A stretch of DNA of 64,000 nt from Streptomyces sp. NBC_01276. GTDB taxonomy: Bacteria > Actinomycetota > Actinomycetes > Streptomycetales > Streptomycetaceae. Below the pieces are notes generated by a model. The model was not told the origin of the DNA, did not search any database, and saw only the letters and a program-made list of their open reading frames with translations. The stretch is from assembly GCF_041435355.1 (NCBI RefSeq), contig NZ_CP108442.1, forward strand, positions 7,872,501 to 7,936,500, read 5' to 3'. Position 1 is the stretch's first letter, and each line of letters starts with the position of its first letter. The translations under genes and the position numbers were made by a program. Shown here piece after piece: positions 1 to 9,927 of the stretch.

Positions 1-1416
<1,416 letters not shown>

Positions 1417-1420
1417 CCGC

Positions 1421-1579
1421 TCAGCCCTCCGTCGCGCCGCGCGTCACGAGGGACGCGATCTGCTCGGTGTACCGGCGCCGGTCCTGGTGCTCCAGGTCGA
1501 GGATCGCGTCCAGGCCCCAGTGGAAGTGGTAGGCGACGTACGCGATCTCCTCGTGCAGCCGGTCGGTCGCGTACGTCAC
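1421..1579 (-). CDS. Small eCIS protein (52 aa, DUF6760-like)
   Basis: A GTG start at 1579 overlaps the TGA of the upstream gene as GTGA, which decides the start. The product begins VTYATDRLHEEIAYVAYHFH and continues with a short acidic/basic helix-rich sequence (LDLEHQDRRRYTEQI). Proteins of this size and pattern sit directly after the tube and assembly genes in actinobacterial contractile-injection and tail-like clusters. The exact function is unknown, and an assembly or baseplate-adaptor role is inferred from position only. Translational coupling to the preceding gene suggests defined stoichiometry. Confidence 0.8.
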   Translation of the reverse strand: MTYATDRLHEEIAYVAYHFHWGLDAILDLEHQDRRRYTEQIASLVTRGATEG

Positions 1580-2073
1580 GATTCCCCCAGGCGGCTCCCG
1601 CCGAGTTCCACCTCGAAGGGCTCCGCGCAGTGCGGGCACTGCACGGCCGCCCGAGTGTGGCCCTCCGCGTTGATCTGGCGGTAGAAGTCCTGGAGGAACG
1701 CCAGGTCGGAGGCGAACATGTTCTCCACGATCCCGTCGTGCACCATCGGGAGGGTGCCCAGCCGGGTGATGACCCGGCCCAGCAGTACCACCGAGAGGTA
1801 CGCCGGGTTCTCCTGCACGCGCACGTCCCGCAGCGGGACCAGCTCGTCGCGCGCCGTGGACAGCCGCATGACACCGTCACGGTGCACCGTGCCCGCGTCG
1901 TCGACGTACCCGCGCGGCAGCTCGAAGGGGAACTCGGTGCGCAGCGACTGCCGTGGCACCGGGTCGGCCGGAGGGCCGGCGGGGGCGTGGTCCGGTGCGG
2001 CGGCGGGAGCGGAGTGGGGGAGCCCCGCCTCCGCCGCCGCGGTCCGCGGCGCGGTCCCGACCGAACGCCGCAT
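1576..2073 (-). CDS. eCIS tail-assembly-type protein with C-terminal zinc ribbon
   Basis: 165 aa. The ATG shares one base with the tube stop (TAATG). Residues 1-45 are a variable Ala/Pro linker. The core (about 46-140) runs FPFELPRGYVDDAGTVHRDG, then a region with LVPLRDVRVQENPAYLSVVLLGRVI, resembling the phage tail assembly protein family encoded beside tubes. The C-terminus has a CPHC pair (CPHCAEPFEVEL); only one CxxC is present, so zinc binding would need dimerisation or other ligands. It is likely a cytoplasmic assembly factor acting between tube and baseplate, inferred from order. Confidence 0.75.
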   Translation of the reverse strand: MRRSVGTAPRTAAAEAGLPHSAPAAAPDHAPAGPPADPVPRQSLRTEFPFELPRGYVDDAGTVHRDGVMRLSTARDELVPLRDVRVQENPAYLSVVLLGRVITRLGTLPMVHDGIVENMFASDLAFLQDFYRQINAEGHTRAAVQCPHCAEPFEVELGGSRLGES

Positions 2074-2516
2074 TATTCGATGACCAGTTCTTCGAACACG
2101 ATGGTGACGGTCTCGGTCAGCGCCGCCGCCTCACCGGCCTTCACCGTGCTCGTCTCGATCTTGCTGCACCAGGCGTTGCGCAGGTTGTAGCGCTTCACCG
2201 GGTTGTCCTGGTAGTCCATCATGATGATGGAGGCGTTCTTGCGGGCCGTACTCATCTGGCCGCGGATCGAGTCGTTGATCCACTGTGTGAACGACGTCGA
2301 CTGGGTCATGCCGCGCACGACCGTGCACTGGCCGTTCTTCTGCACCCCCGGCAGCAGCGCCACCTCGGGCCGGCCCTGCGCGCTGTTCTGCTGGTAGGTG
2401 ATGACGTCCTGTTCGAGGGTGAGACCGCTGACCTCGGCGAGGTACTCGACCATCACTCCGTCGATCTGGAGGCCGAAGTTGTGTGACGTGAGGGCGTCAC
2501 CCGGCTGGAGGCTCAT
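2073..2516 (-). CDS. eCIS inner tube protein (T4 gp19-like tail tube family)
   Basis: 147 aa, the usual size for phage-type tail tube subunits. The sequence has the family pattern: N-terminal LTSHNFGLQIDGVMVEYLAEVSG, a central QNSAQGRPEVALLPG, then RNAWCSKIETSTVKAGEAAALTETVTIVFEELVIE. Hexamers of this fold stack into the rigid tube that is driven through the target membrane when the sheath contracts. A GAAGGAC ribosome site precedes the ATG. The gene lies 72 bp after the sheath gene in the same orientation and is one-base coupled to the next gene. Confidence 0.9.
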   Translation of the reverse strand: MSLQPGDALTSHNFGLQIDGVMVEYLAEVSGLTLEQDVITYQQNSAQGRPEVALLPGVQKNGQCTVVRGMTQSTSFTQWINDSIRGQMSTARKNASIIMMDYQDNPVKRYNLRNAWCSKIETSTVKAGEAAALTETVTIVFEELVIE

Positions 2517-2588
2517 GTGTTCGCTGTCCTTCTGAAGAGGGGGGCACGGAGAGGTGACGGGCGCGGAGGAGGGCTCCGCGGCGCCCGG

Positions 2589-4193
2589 TTACTCCTCCAG
2601 CTCCCCGTTGCCGCTGGAGAACTGCGCCAGCCGGAAGATCACGAACTCGGCGGGCTTGACCGGCGCGATGCCGATCTCGCAGATGACCCGGCCGAGGTCG
2701 ACCGACTCCGCCGGGTTCGTCTCCTCGTCGCACTTGACGTAGTACGCCTGCTCCGGGCTCTGCCCGAACAGGGCTCCGCCGCGCCACTCGTTGACCAGGA
2801 ACGCGGAGACGTTGCGGCGGATGCGTGCCCAGAGGTTGTGGTCGTTCGGTTCGAACACCACCCACTGGGTGCCGATCAGGATCGACTCCTCCAGATAGTT
2901 GAAGTACCGGCGGATGTTCAGGTAGCGCCACGCCGGGTCGGAGGAGAGGGTGCGGGCGCCCCAGATGCGGATGCCACGGCCGGGGAAGGCCCGGATGCAG
3001 TTCACCCCGATCGGGTTGAGCAGGTCCTGCTCGCCGCGGGTGATCTGCAGTTCGAGGTCCACGGCCCCACGGACGACCTCGTTGGCAGGGGCCTTGTGCA
3101 CACCGCGCTCGGAGTCGTTGCGGGCCCAGATGCCGGCGACGTGGCCGCTTGGCGGGACCAGGCGCGACTGCCCGGTCGCCGGATCGAAGGACTTGATCCA
3201 GGGGTAGTAGAGGGCCGCGTACTTGGAGTCGTAGTTGGCCGTCTCCTGGCGCCAGACCCGGATGTCACGGGCGTTCATGCCCGGAGGCGGATCGATGATC
3301 GCGACCCGGTCGCCCATCAGCTCGCAGTGCGCGATCAGACCGAGCTGGACCGCCTTGACGGCCTCCAGGTCGATCGCGCCGCGCTGGTAGGCGGCCATCA
3401 GGTCGGGCACGGCGACCATGGAGATCTCGTCGACGGCCTCCAGGCCGCCGAAACCCGTACGGTCGGCGGAGTCGCCGAGGTACTGCGCCGGGCCGGGGTG
3501 GGAGCCCGCGGTACGGCCGGCCGGTGCGGCCGGCTCGACGGGCGCGGGCGCCGGCGCGGGCAGCGTCACGGTCTGGTTCTCCGGACGGGCCAGCTGCGCG
3601 GACGGCGCGGCCTCGGTCACGGCGATGAGCTTGGAACGCTCCTTGACCTGCGTGACGACGTAGGAACGGCTGCCCTTCTTCGCGGTCACGTCGAAGGACT
3701 CGACCGGCTTGTCGCCGTCCTTGACGACCAGCTTGAAGCGCTCGGCGGGTCCCTCGCCCTCGGCGTCGGAGACCTCGACGGACAGCGGGCCGCCGAGGCC
3801 CTCCGCGATGGCCGCCACGGCGAAGGTACCGAGCGGGCGGGGCTCGGCGGGGGGCAGCGCGGCCGGTGCGGAGCCGCCGGTGACCGCGGCGGGTCCGGCG
3901 GCCTCCCCCCGGCCCGCCGCGTCCCCGGCGGAGCCGCCGACGCGCACGACGTACGCCGCCGAGCCACCGTTGTTGAAGAACCCGTAGACGGAGTGCGCGA
4001 GGTAGTAGCCGTCGGTGAAGTCGCCGAAGGCCGCGACGTACTGGGTCCAGTTGGTCACCAGCGTCGGCTCGTTCAGCGGGCCGGTCGGCGCCAGACCGAC
4101 GAAGGCGGCCACCGATGTGCCGACCCCCTCGATCGGGCGGGAACCGCTCGCCACCTCCTCGACGTAGACGCCGGGCGACAGATAGGACGGCAT
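2589..4193 (-). CDS. eCIS contractile sheath protein
   Basis: 534 aa from the ATG at 4193, preceded by a clear GAGGAG site; an upstream in-frame extension lacks one. The N-terminus, SYLSPGVYVEEVASGSRPIEGVG, is the sheath signature, followed by FVGLAPTGPLNEP. A variable, surface-exposed Ala/Pro-rich insertion domain occupies roughly residues 95-300. The C-terminal third (RYLNIRRYFNYLEESI, WVVFEPN, LWARIRRNVSAFL, YYVKCD, FVIFRLAQ) is the conserved sheath core that interlocks subunits. Contraction of this sheath powers the injection system. It is the first gene of the minus-strand structural operon. Confidence 0.95.
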   Translation of the reverse strand: MPSYLSPGVYVEEVASGSRPIEGVGTSVAAFVGLAPTGPLNEPTLVTNWTQYVAAFGDFTDGYYLAHSVYGFFNNGGSAAYVVRVGGSAGDAAGRGEAAGPAAVTGGSAPAALPPAEPRPLGTFAVAAIAEGLGGPLSVEVSDAEGEGPAERFKLVVKDGDKPVESFDVTAKKGSRSYVVTQVKERSKLIAVTEAAPSAQLARPENQTVTLPAPAPAPVEPAAPAGRTAGSHPGPAQYLGDSADRTGFGGLEAVDEISMVAVPDLMAAYQRGAIDLEAVKAVQLGLIAHCELMGDRVAIIDPPPGMNARDIRVWRQETANYDSKYAALYYPWIKSFDPATGQSRLVPPSGHVAGIWARNDSERGVHKAPANEVVRGAVDLELQITRGEQDLLNPIGVNCIRAFPGRGIRIWGARTLSSDPAWRYLNIRRYFNYLEESILIGTQWVVFEPNDHNLWARIRRNVSAFLVNEWRGGALFGQSPEQAYYVKCDEETNPAESVDLGRVICEIGIAPVKPAEFVIFRLAQFSSGNGELEE

Positions 4194-4471
4194 GCTCTGC
4201 TCTCCTCGGATTCGAGACAGGACACCCCCACCTTGAGCGCGCGCGGCGCCCGTCGAAACGTCCCCCGGTACCCGGACGGGGGCACTCTCCTTGCCCCCTC
4301 CGCTGCCTGGAGGGGCAGATCCCGGGCACCCGGCGGCGGGGGCGGCGGGGACCGTCCCGGCTGCCACGGGCCGCACGGCCCGCGCGTCCGGGCAACCGGC
4401 GGGATCCCGGGGCAACGCACCCTGCCCCGGGGGCTCCTGTCCGCGAGCCCCGGCGGAACTAGCGTGCCGGG

Positions 4472-5878
4472 GTGAGCCTTTGGACTTCCCTGGAACCCTC
4501 CTCCGTCACCGTCGACCCCGGGAGCAGTACGCGGGTGCGTCTGCGCGTGCGCAACAACGGCGACGTGGTGGACGAATACCGCTTCGAGCCCGTCGGCGAC
4601 GTGGCGCCCTGGACGACGGTGGAGCCGACGACCCTGCGGTTGTACCCGGGCACCACGGGGACGGTCGAGCTGACGTTCGCGCCGCCCCGGACCCCCGACG
4701 CCACGGCCGGGCCCAACCCGTACGCGGTGCGGATCACGCCGACCGAGCACCCCGAGGCCGTGACGGTTCCGGAGGGGAACCTGACGATCACCCCGTTCGC
4801 CGAGGTGCGCGCGGAACTCGTGCCGCCGACCGTCAAGGGCCGCCTGCGCGGACGCCCGAGACTGGCGGTGGACAACCTCGGCAACACCAAGGTGACGGCG
4901 TCGGTCACGGGCGGCGACAACGGGGACCACCTCGCGTACGAACTCCGCCCCGGGAACGTCCAGATCGACCCCGGACGGGCCGCGTTCGTCGACACGACCC
5001 TGCGCCCCCGGCAGATCATCTGGTTCGGCTCCAAGGAAGAACGGCCCTACACCCTCACGGTGCGCCGCTCCGGCACCGAGCCGCTGGAGGTCGAGGGGAC
5101 CTACGTCCAGCGCGGCTTCCTCCCGCGCTGGCTGGCCACCTTCTTCGGGCTCCTCCTCGCCCTGGGCATCGCGTTCGTGATGATCTGGATCTCCTACAAG
5201 CCGCAGGTCCGCACCGAGGCCACCGAGGTCCCCGAGCAGGCCGGCGCCATTCTGCCCACCACCCCGCCCCTCTCCGCGCCACCCCCGCCGCCGTCGCCCG
5301 GCGCCGAACCCGAACCGCAGCAGAGCGAGAAGCCCGAGGACGACGGCGGTGGCGGGGGTGGGGGCGGGCAGTCCCCGGAGCCCGAGGGACCGCCGCCCGT
5401 CGTGCCCGCCGAGAAGGTCCTGCTGCGCAACTCCGCCACCCGCATGTGCGCCGATCTGCCGGGCAACGACAAGGGCCAGGTCAACATGGCCGTCCAGCAG
5501 GCCGGCTGCGCCGGCACCGCCTCGGACAACCAGCTGTGGAACCTTGAGGTGAAGTACCCGAAGCTCGGCCCCGGCGGCACGCCGCTCTTCCAGATCCGCA
5601 ACGTCAAGGACCAGTTCTGCATGGACCTCGGCGAGTACGGCGGCCGGCCCGTGGGCACCGGCATCGGCGAGTTCCACTGCGACGGCACCACCGCCGACAA
5701 CCAGCTGTGGTGGATCGACCCGCAGGACAACGGCGACTACTGGATCCGCAACTACGCCAGCAACGGCAGGTGCCTGAACGTGAACGGCGGGGCGATCGTC
5801 GGGGACCGGCTGAACATCTCCGACTGCAGCAACACCGGCAACCAGGAGTGGAAGATCGTCCACCCCAAGAACGACTGA
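4472..5878 (+). CDS. Membrane-anchored eCIS accessory protein with C-terminal ricin-type lectin (CisA/'hydrolytic protein'-like)
   Basis: 468 aa with a GTG start and no strong ribosome site. Residues 1-210 are beta-rich and immunoglobulin-like, with no signal peptide. One transmembrane helix lies at about 219-241 (WLATFFGLLLALGIAFVMIW). A Pro/Gly/Glu linker spans about 255-315. A ricin B-type lectin fold follows at about 318-468, with repeated QLW and CxDL/CLNVNG motifs and paired cysteines. The predicted topology is N-inside, C-outside. Such bitopic proteins, annotated 'hydrolytic protein', sit next to the sheath gene in Streptomyces, and one was reported as a membrane partner of the system; I rely on memory for that. 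No hydrolase motif is visible. It is divergent from the sheath with a 278-bp shared region. Confidence 0.75.
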   Translation: MSLWTSLEPSSVTVDPGSSTRVRLRVRNNGDVVDEYRFEPVGDVAPWTTVEPTTLRLYPGTTGTVELTFAPPRTPDATAGPNPYAVRITPTEHPEAVTVPEGNLTITPFAEVRAELVPPTVKGRLRGRPRLAVDNLGNTKVTASVTGGDNGDHLAYELRPGNVQIDPGRAAFVDTTLRPRQIIWFGSKEERPYTLTVRRSGTEPLEVEGTYVQRGFLPRWLATFFGLLLALGIAFVMIWISYKPQVRTEATEVPEQAGAILPTTPPLSAPPPPPSPGAEPEPQQSEKPEDDGGGGGGGGQSPEPEGPPPVVPAEKVLLRNSATRMCADLPGNDKGQVNMAVQQAGCAGTASDNQLWNLEVKYPKLGPGGTPLFQIRNVKDQFCMDLGEYGGRPVGTGIGEFHCDGTTADNQLWWIDPQDNGDYWIRNYASNGRCLNVNGGAIVGDRLNISDCSNTGNQEWKIVHPKND

Positions 5879-5941
5879 GGCACGCGGCGGCCGGGACCGG
5901 TGACCGCCCCGCCGGACGCCCCGTAGGGCCGGGGCCGCCCG

Positions 5942-5980
5942 TCCCGGCCGCCGGTCCCGGCCGCCGGTCCCGGCCGCCGG
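5942..5980. repeat. 13-bp tandem repeat between convergent genes
   Basis: Three head-to-tail copies of TCCCGGCCGCCGG lie in the 103-bp gap between the lectin gene and the convergent ATPase gene. The array is GC-rich and self-complementary, so it may also slow transcription from either side. Confidence 0.7.
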
Positions 5981-5981
5981 A

Positions 5982-8066
5982 TCACCAGCCGCCCTCGCCC
6001 GGCACCAGCCGCCCCGCCTTGCGGTACTCCCGCCGAGCGCCCTCCAGCAGGTCGTCGGCGGTCACCTCGCCGCCGCGCCCGGCGGCGAGATAGGCGGCCG
6101 TGACCACCGCGCCGCGGATGGAACCGCCCGCCAGCTCGAAGTCACGGGCCAGTGGGGCCGCGTCGATGCCGTCGGCGGACGGTACGTGTGCCAGCCCGTG
6201 CCGCCACAGCGCGAGGCGCTGTCCGGCGTCCGGGAACGGGAAGTCGACCACCAGGTCCAGCCGCCGGGTGAACGCCGCGTCGATGTTCGCGCGGAGGTTG
6301 GTGGTGAGCAGCGCGATGCCGTCGAACGACTCCAGCCGCTGGAGCAGGTAGGAGCTCTCCATGTTGGCGTAGCGGTCGTGGGCGTCCTTGACCTCGGAGC
6401 GCTTGCCGAAGACGGCGTCGGCCTCGTCGAAGAGCAGGACCGCGTCGGTGCGGTCCGCCTCCGTGAAGATCCGCTCCAGGTTCTTCTCGGTCTCGCCGAC
6501 GTACTTGTCCACGACCGACGACAGCTGGACCACGTACAGGTCGAGACCGAGGTCGGCCGCGACGACCTCCGCCGACAGCGTCTTTCCGGTACCGGACTCC
6601 CCGGCGAACAGGCCGAGGACGCCCCGGCCGCGCCCGCCGCCTGCGCTGAGCCGCCAGTCGCCGAGCACCCGGTCGCGGTGGCGGGCCCGCAGGGCCAGTT
6701 CGCGCAGCTGCCCCAGGGGCCCTTCGGGCAGGACCAGGTCCCCCCAGCCCACGGCCGGCCGGATGCGCCGGGTATGGCTCTCCAGCCCCGAGGCCGACTG
6801 CCGGCGCGCCGCGCGCCGCACATGGGCGGCGGTGACCGGACCGCCGTCGAAGGCGGCCAGCGCCCGCGCGGCCCGCGCCGCCCGCCGCACGCGGTCCCCG
6901 CCCAGGCGGTACGGGGCGACCGTCGTGGCCAGGTCGAAGCCGTCGGCCTCCGCGCCCAGCACGGCCCGCCAGGCGGCCGTCCCGCCGTCCCGGCGGCCCG
7001 GCGCGTCCAGGACCAGCGGGTCCTCGGGACACCAGTACGGGTCGTACGGGCGGGGGTCGGCCAGCAGCACGGTCACGTCCGGCGCGGCGGCGAGCGCCCG
7101 CACCAGCGGGCCGGGCCGCTCGGGCAGGGCCGGCACGACGACGGCCCGGCCGCTCAGACGGGCCTCGCGCAGCAACCCGGCGACGTGCTCGTCGCGCAGG
7201 TCGCAGCACATCCCGTCCAGGCCCGCGGCGCGCAGGGCCTCGGCGTACACGGCCAGGCCGTCACCCTCGCGCTGTTCCCGCAGGTAGACGATGGCGGGGC
7301 CGGACGCCAGCAAATCCGCGAGCCGGTGGGTGAACTGATCGGCGGCCGTGTCGGACGGCAGGGGTTCCGGCATCGGGCGCAGCAGCGCGAGCAGCGCGGC
7401 GTCCGGGGTGTCGTCGCCGAGGAGGTGCCCGACCAGCCGGTCGGGCACGCGCAGCGAACGCGTCAGGAAGGGGCGTTCGGGCTCGTCGACCTCCAGCAGG
7501 CCGAGGGCGGCGAGGGGCGCGCGGACGTGCAGCCGGGCCCGGGCCGCGGCGGACTGCGCGGGCACCCCGCACAGGTCGAGGGCGAGGCCGACGGTGGCCC
7601 GGCGCCTGCTCACGTCGTCGTTGAGGTAGCCGTAGAGCGGTTCGAAGGTCCGGTCGACGTCGGGAGCGAGGGCGACGAGCAGGACGGCGACGTCGAGCGA
7701 AGTCAGTCCCGAACGTGCGGCCAGCCGGGCCAGCCGGTCGTCGGGGCCGGGAGCGGGCTCCTCGTCGACGGCCCGACCGGTGCCGGAGCCGGGGCCGGCA
7801 GGCCGGGATTCGGTCCCGCCGCCCGTCGACGTGGGCCAGGTGCCGAGGAGATGGCGCACCGCCTCCTCGGAAAGGTAGAGGCCGCGCAGGGGGTCGTCGG
7901 CGGTGGGATCGCCGGCCGCCCGCCGTTCGGCCAGCGCCGAGACCCGCCCGCGCAGCCCGTCGAGGCGGGCGAGCAACGCGCGGGCGGGGCCGTCGGCGCC
8001 GCCGGGCGGTGCCTCGGCGCCGGCCGTCAGCGGATCAGCTGCCGAGACGGCGTACGGGGCGCTCAT
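5982..8066 (-). CDS. eCIS AAA+ ATPase (Pvc15/Afp15-like)
   Basis: 694 aa; the ATG overlaps the DUF4255 stop as ATGA. The N-terminal two thirds is a poorly conserved Ala/Arg-rich regulatory region. The AAA+ module begins near residue 490 with Walker A GESGTGKT, Walker B VLLFDEAD, sensor 1 TTN, and an arginine-finger stretch FTRRLD. The conserved KYVGETEKNLERIF and GSIRGAVVTAAYLA (sensor 2/lid) are typical of injection-system ATPases. In related clusters this ATPase is needed for assembly or recycling of particles rather than for firing. It forms a two-gene operon with the DUF4255 protein. Confidence 0.9.
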   Translation of the reverse strand: MSAPYAVSAADPLTAGAEAPPGGADGPARALLARLDGLRGRVSALAERRAAGDPTADDPLRGLYLSEEAVRHLLGTWPTSTGGGTESRPAGPGSGTGRAVDEEPAPGPDDRLARLAARSGLTSLDVAVLLVALAPDVDRTFEPLYGYLNDDVSRRRATVGLALDLCGVPAQSAAARARLHVRAPLAALGLLEVDEPERPFLTRSLRVPDRLVGHLLGDDTPDAALLALLRPMPEPLPSDTAADQFTHRLADLLASGPAIVYLREQREGDGLAVYAEALRAAGLDGMCCDLRDEHVAGLLREARLSGRAVVVPALPERPGPLVRALAAAPDVTVLLADPRPYDPYWCPEDPLVLDAPGRRDGGTAAWRAVLGAEADGFDLATTVAPYRLGGDRVRRAARAARALAAFDGGPVTAAHVRRAARRQSASGLESHTRRIRPAVGWGDLVLPEGPLGQLRELALRARHRDRVLGDWRLSAGGGRGRGVLGLFAGESGTGKTLSAEVVAADLGLDLYVVQLSSVVDKYVGETEKNLERIFTEADRTDAVLLFDEADAVFGKRSEVKDAHDRYANMESSYLLQRLESFDGIALLTTNLRANIDAAFTRRLDLVVDFPFPDAGQRLALWRHGLAHVPSADGIDAAPLARDFELAGGSIRGAVVTAAYLAAGRGGEVTADDLLEGARREYRKAGRLVPGEGGW

Positions 8067-8773
8067 CGCTCCTCCGGGCCGCCGGATCCGGCCTGCGTCT
8101 CCTGGCGGGAGGCGGCGTTCTTGCGGGCGGCCCGTGCCGCCCGGGCGGCCGCCACCTGGTGGGGACGGTGCGAACGCCCCCCGGACGCCGCCGGGTCGCC
8201 GTCCACACCGCCCACCCGGACGGTCGCGCCCTCGGTGACCGGCGGCCCCGCGTCGTACTCCGGGAAGGCCGGGAAGGGCGCGGTCACCACCAGGTCGAGA
8301 GAGGGCTTCAGCTCGCCGCCCAGAGCGGACCAGATCTCGGCGAGCGACCGCGACTCCGTCTGGATGCCGGCCACCGTCAGCGGCACGGAGAGGCCCAGCG
8401 CGCGCAGGGAGCCCGGAAGTTCCTCCGGGGGCAGCACCTCACGGGGCAGCAGCGTCGCGAGCACGGCGGAGAGCAGCCGGTGCTCGTCCTGCGGGGTCTT
8501 CGTCCACGCCGTCACCAGGTACGACAGCCGGAACCAGCGCGGCGGCTGGCTCCGCCGCACGACCACGTCGCGCTCGTCGCGCACCGCGACGTGGCCGCGC
8601 TGACGCCGGGCCACGTCCTCCCGGATGTCGTACAGATACGTGTTGACCACAGGGGCGTTGCGCCGGGCCGCCCAGTCACGGGTCGGTGCCTCGAAGGACA
8701 CCTCGATTCCCGACCCCGTCAACGCCCCGCCGCCCAGCAGGCCCTTGAGTACCTCGTCCACCTCGTGGATCAC
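8063..8773 (-). CDS. DUF4255 (Pvc16 N-terminal domain) eCIS terminator/cap protein
   Basis: 236 aa from a GTG. It starts IHEVDEVLKGLL and continues with ISVSFEAP-type and NTYLYDIREDV motifs, then RWFRLSYLVTAWTKTPQDEHRLLSAVL, the hallmark of the DUF4255/Pvc16 family that caps the sheath-tube trunk. The last 50 residues are a basic Ala/Arg tail of unknown role. It is the first gene of the operon with the AAA+ ATPase (ATGA overlap). The 165-bp upstream region shared with the LuxR gene end must hold its promoter, which I could not identify. Confidence 0.88.
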   Translation of the reverse strand: MIHEVDEVLKGLLGGGALTGSGIEVSFEAPTRDWAARRNAPVVNTYLYDIREDVARRQRGHVAVRDERDVVVRRSQPPRWFRLSYLVTAWTKTPQDEHRLLSAVLATLLPREVLPPEELPGSLRALGLSVPLTVAGIQTESRSLAEIWSALGGELKPSLDLVVTAPFPAFPEYDAGPPVTEGATVRVGGVDGDPAASGGRSHRPHQVAAARAARAARKNAASRQETQAGSGGPEER

Positions 8774-8938
8774 GCCTGCGCTCCCGCTCTGCCCGCACGG
8801 CCGATTCCGCCCGGCACGTCGTCCGCCGCCGATCGTCCCCCGGGAGCCCGCCCGGGCCGCAGGGGCACGGGGGACGGCCGCCGGGCAGTCCGCGCTGCCC
8901 CGGCGGACACGCCAGGCCGCCTCCGGCTGCCCGGACGG

Positions 8939-9622
8939 TCAGATGTAGCCTTCCCTCAGGGCAAAAGCCACGGCGTGCGCGCGATTGCGCAGGTGGAGCC
9001 GCGTGGTGAGCCCGTGCATGACGTTCTTGACGGTCCGTTCGGAGTAGGAGAGCTTGCCCGCGATCTCACCGGTGTCGAGGCCCTCGGAGATCAGACGCAG
9101 GACGTCCACCTCACGCGGGGTGAGCCCGAGGGTCGGCGGCCCGGTCCGGCCCGCCGCACCCCGGTGCAGCGTGCCCACCTGCTGGATGAGCCGGCCGAGC
9201 AGATCGGCGGGCAGATCGCCGTCACCGCGGGACGCCGCCAGCACCGCCTGCACCAGCCGCTCGGCGGTGGCCTCGTGGCGCCAGACGATCGTGCCGACAC
9301 CGCACTCCACCACGTCCAGCAGCTCGTTCTCCCGCATGGAGGTCACCACGAGCACGGCGCGCGCCCCCTCGCTGCGCACGATCCGGCGCAGCCGGGTCAG
9401 CGCCGCCTCGTCGAGCGCGTCCTCCACGAGCAGGGCCACCGTGCCCGGACCGGACTCCTCGCGCAGCTCGATCTCCGGGTGTCTGCGCAACTGGCCGACC
9501 GCGCCCTCGTGGCTGATCGGGTCCGCGGCGCACACCGCCACGGGGACGCGCCGGTCCACGGAACCGGCGTTCGGGCCCGTGCCCGGAGAGGACGTGGTCA
9601 CGGTCGGGGGTGAGTTGAGCAA
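8939..9622 (-). CDS. NarL/FixJ-type LuxR regulator with degenerate receiver
   Basis: 227 aa from a TTG preceded at good spacing by AGGGGAA. Residues about 26-135 have the size and strand order of a receiver domain. The usual phospho-acceptor strand (VVLMDxxMP) reads VALLVEDALDE, so the aspartate is absent or displaced. The C-terminal LuxR HTH is intact: LTPREVDVLRLISEGLDTGEIAGKLSYSERTVKNVMH. No kinase is adjacent. It lies between the eCIS operon and the LAL regulator, an arrangement I remember from other Streptomyces eCIS loci, so control of the injection genes by a non-phosphorylation signal is a reasonable inference. Confidence 0.8.
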   Translation of the reverse strand: MLNSPPTVTTSSPGTGPNAGSVDRRVPVAVCAADPISHEGAVGQLRRHPEIELREESGPGTVALLVEDALDEAALTRLRRIVRSEGARAVLVVTSMRENELLDVVECGVGTIVWRHEATAERLVQAVLAASRGDGDLPADLLGRLIQQVGTLHRGAAGRTGPPTLGLTPREVDVLRLISEGLDTGEIAGKLSYSERTVKNVMHGLTTRLHLRNRAHAVAFALREGYI

Positions 9623-9927
9623 GCGTTTCCCCTGTTCAGCGGCCGACGCGCGAGGCGGGCCGGTAGCGGATGAGCACCTTCAACCCTTCTGCGGGCACCG
9701 CCGGGACCGCAATCGTGGAGCACCACGAGCCGCACCACGAGACCGTCGCGGCGAACACCACGAGGCGGGTCCGCCTCCGCGCGCGTTCGCGCAGTTCACG
9801 ACGGGTCCCATCGGCATCGGGGCAGGGGTCCGGGGCCGACAGTGAGGTACGCCACTTCACAGGACCGCGACACGGATTCCGGCGTCTCCACCGGCGGGAA
9901 GCACACCATTCACCACGGGAGGCACCG
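9623..9927. other. Divergent regulatory region between LuxR and LAL regulators
   Basis: 305 bp. The LAL frame is open upstream to an ATG at 9670, but that extension is Arg/Ser/Thr-rich and lacks a ribosome site, whereas GGGAGG precedes the ATG at 9928. I see no convincing promoter hexamers or operator. Confidence 0.5.

Noticed and set aside
2517..4475. 652-aa plus-strand frame across the sheath
   Set aside because: The opposite strand encodes an unmistakable sheath protein; this frame is a GC3 shadow.
6186..8603. 805-aa plus-strand frame opposite the AAA+ ATPase
   Set aside because: Walker A and B motifs lie on the minus strand; the plus frame has no motif.
9670..9927. N-terminal extension of the LAL regulator
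   Set aside because: No ribosome site and low-complexity sequence; GGGAGG marks the start at 9928.
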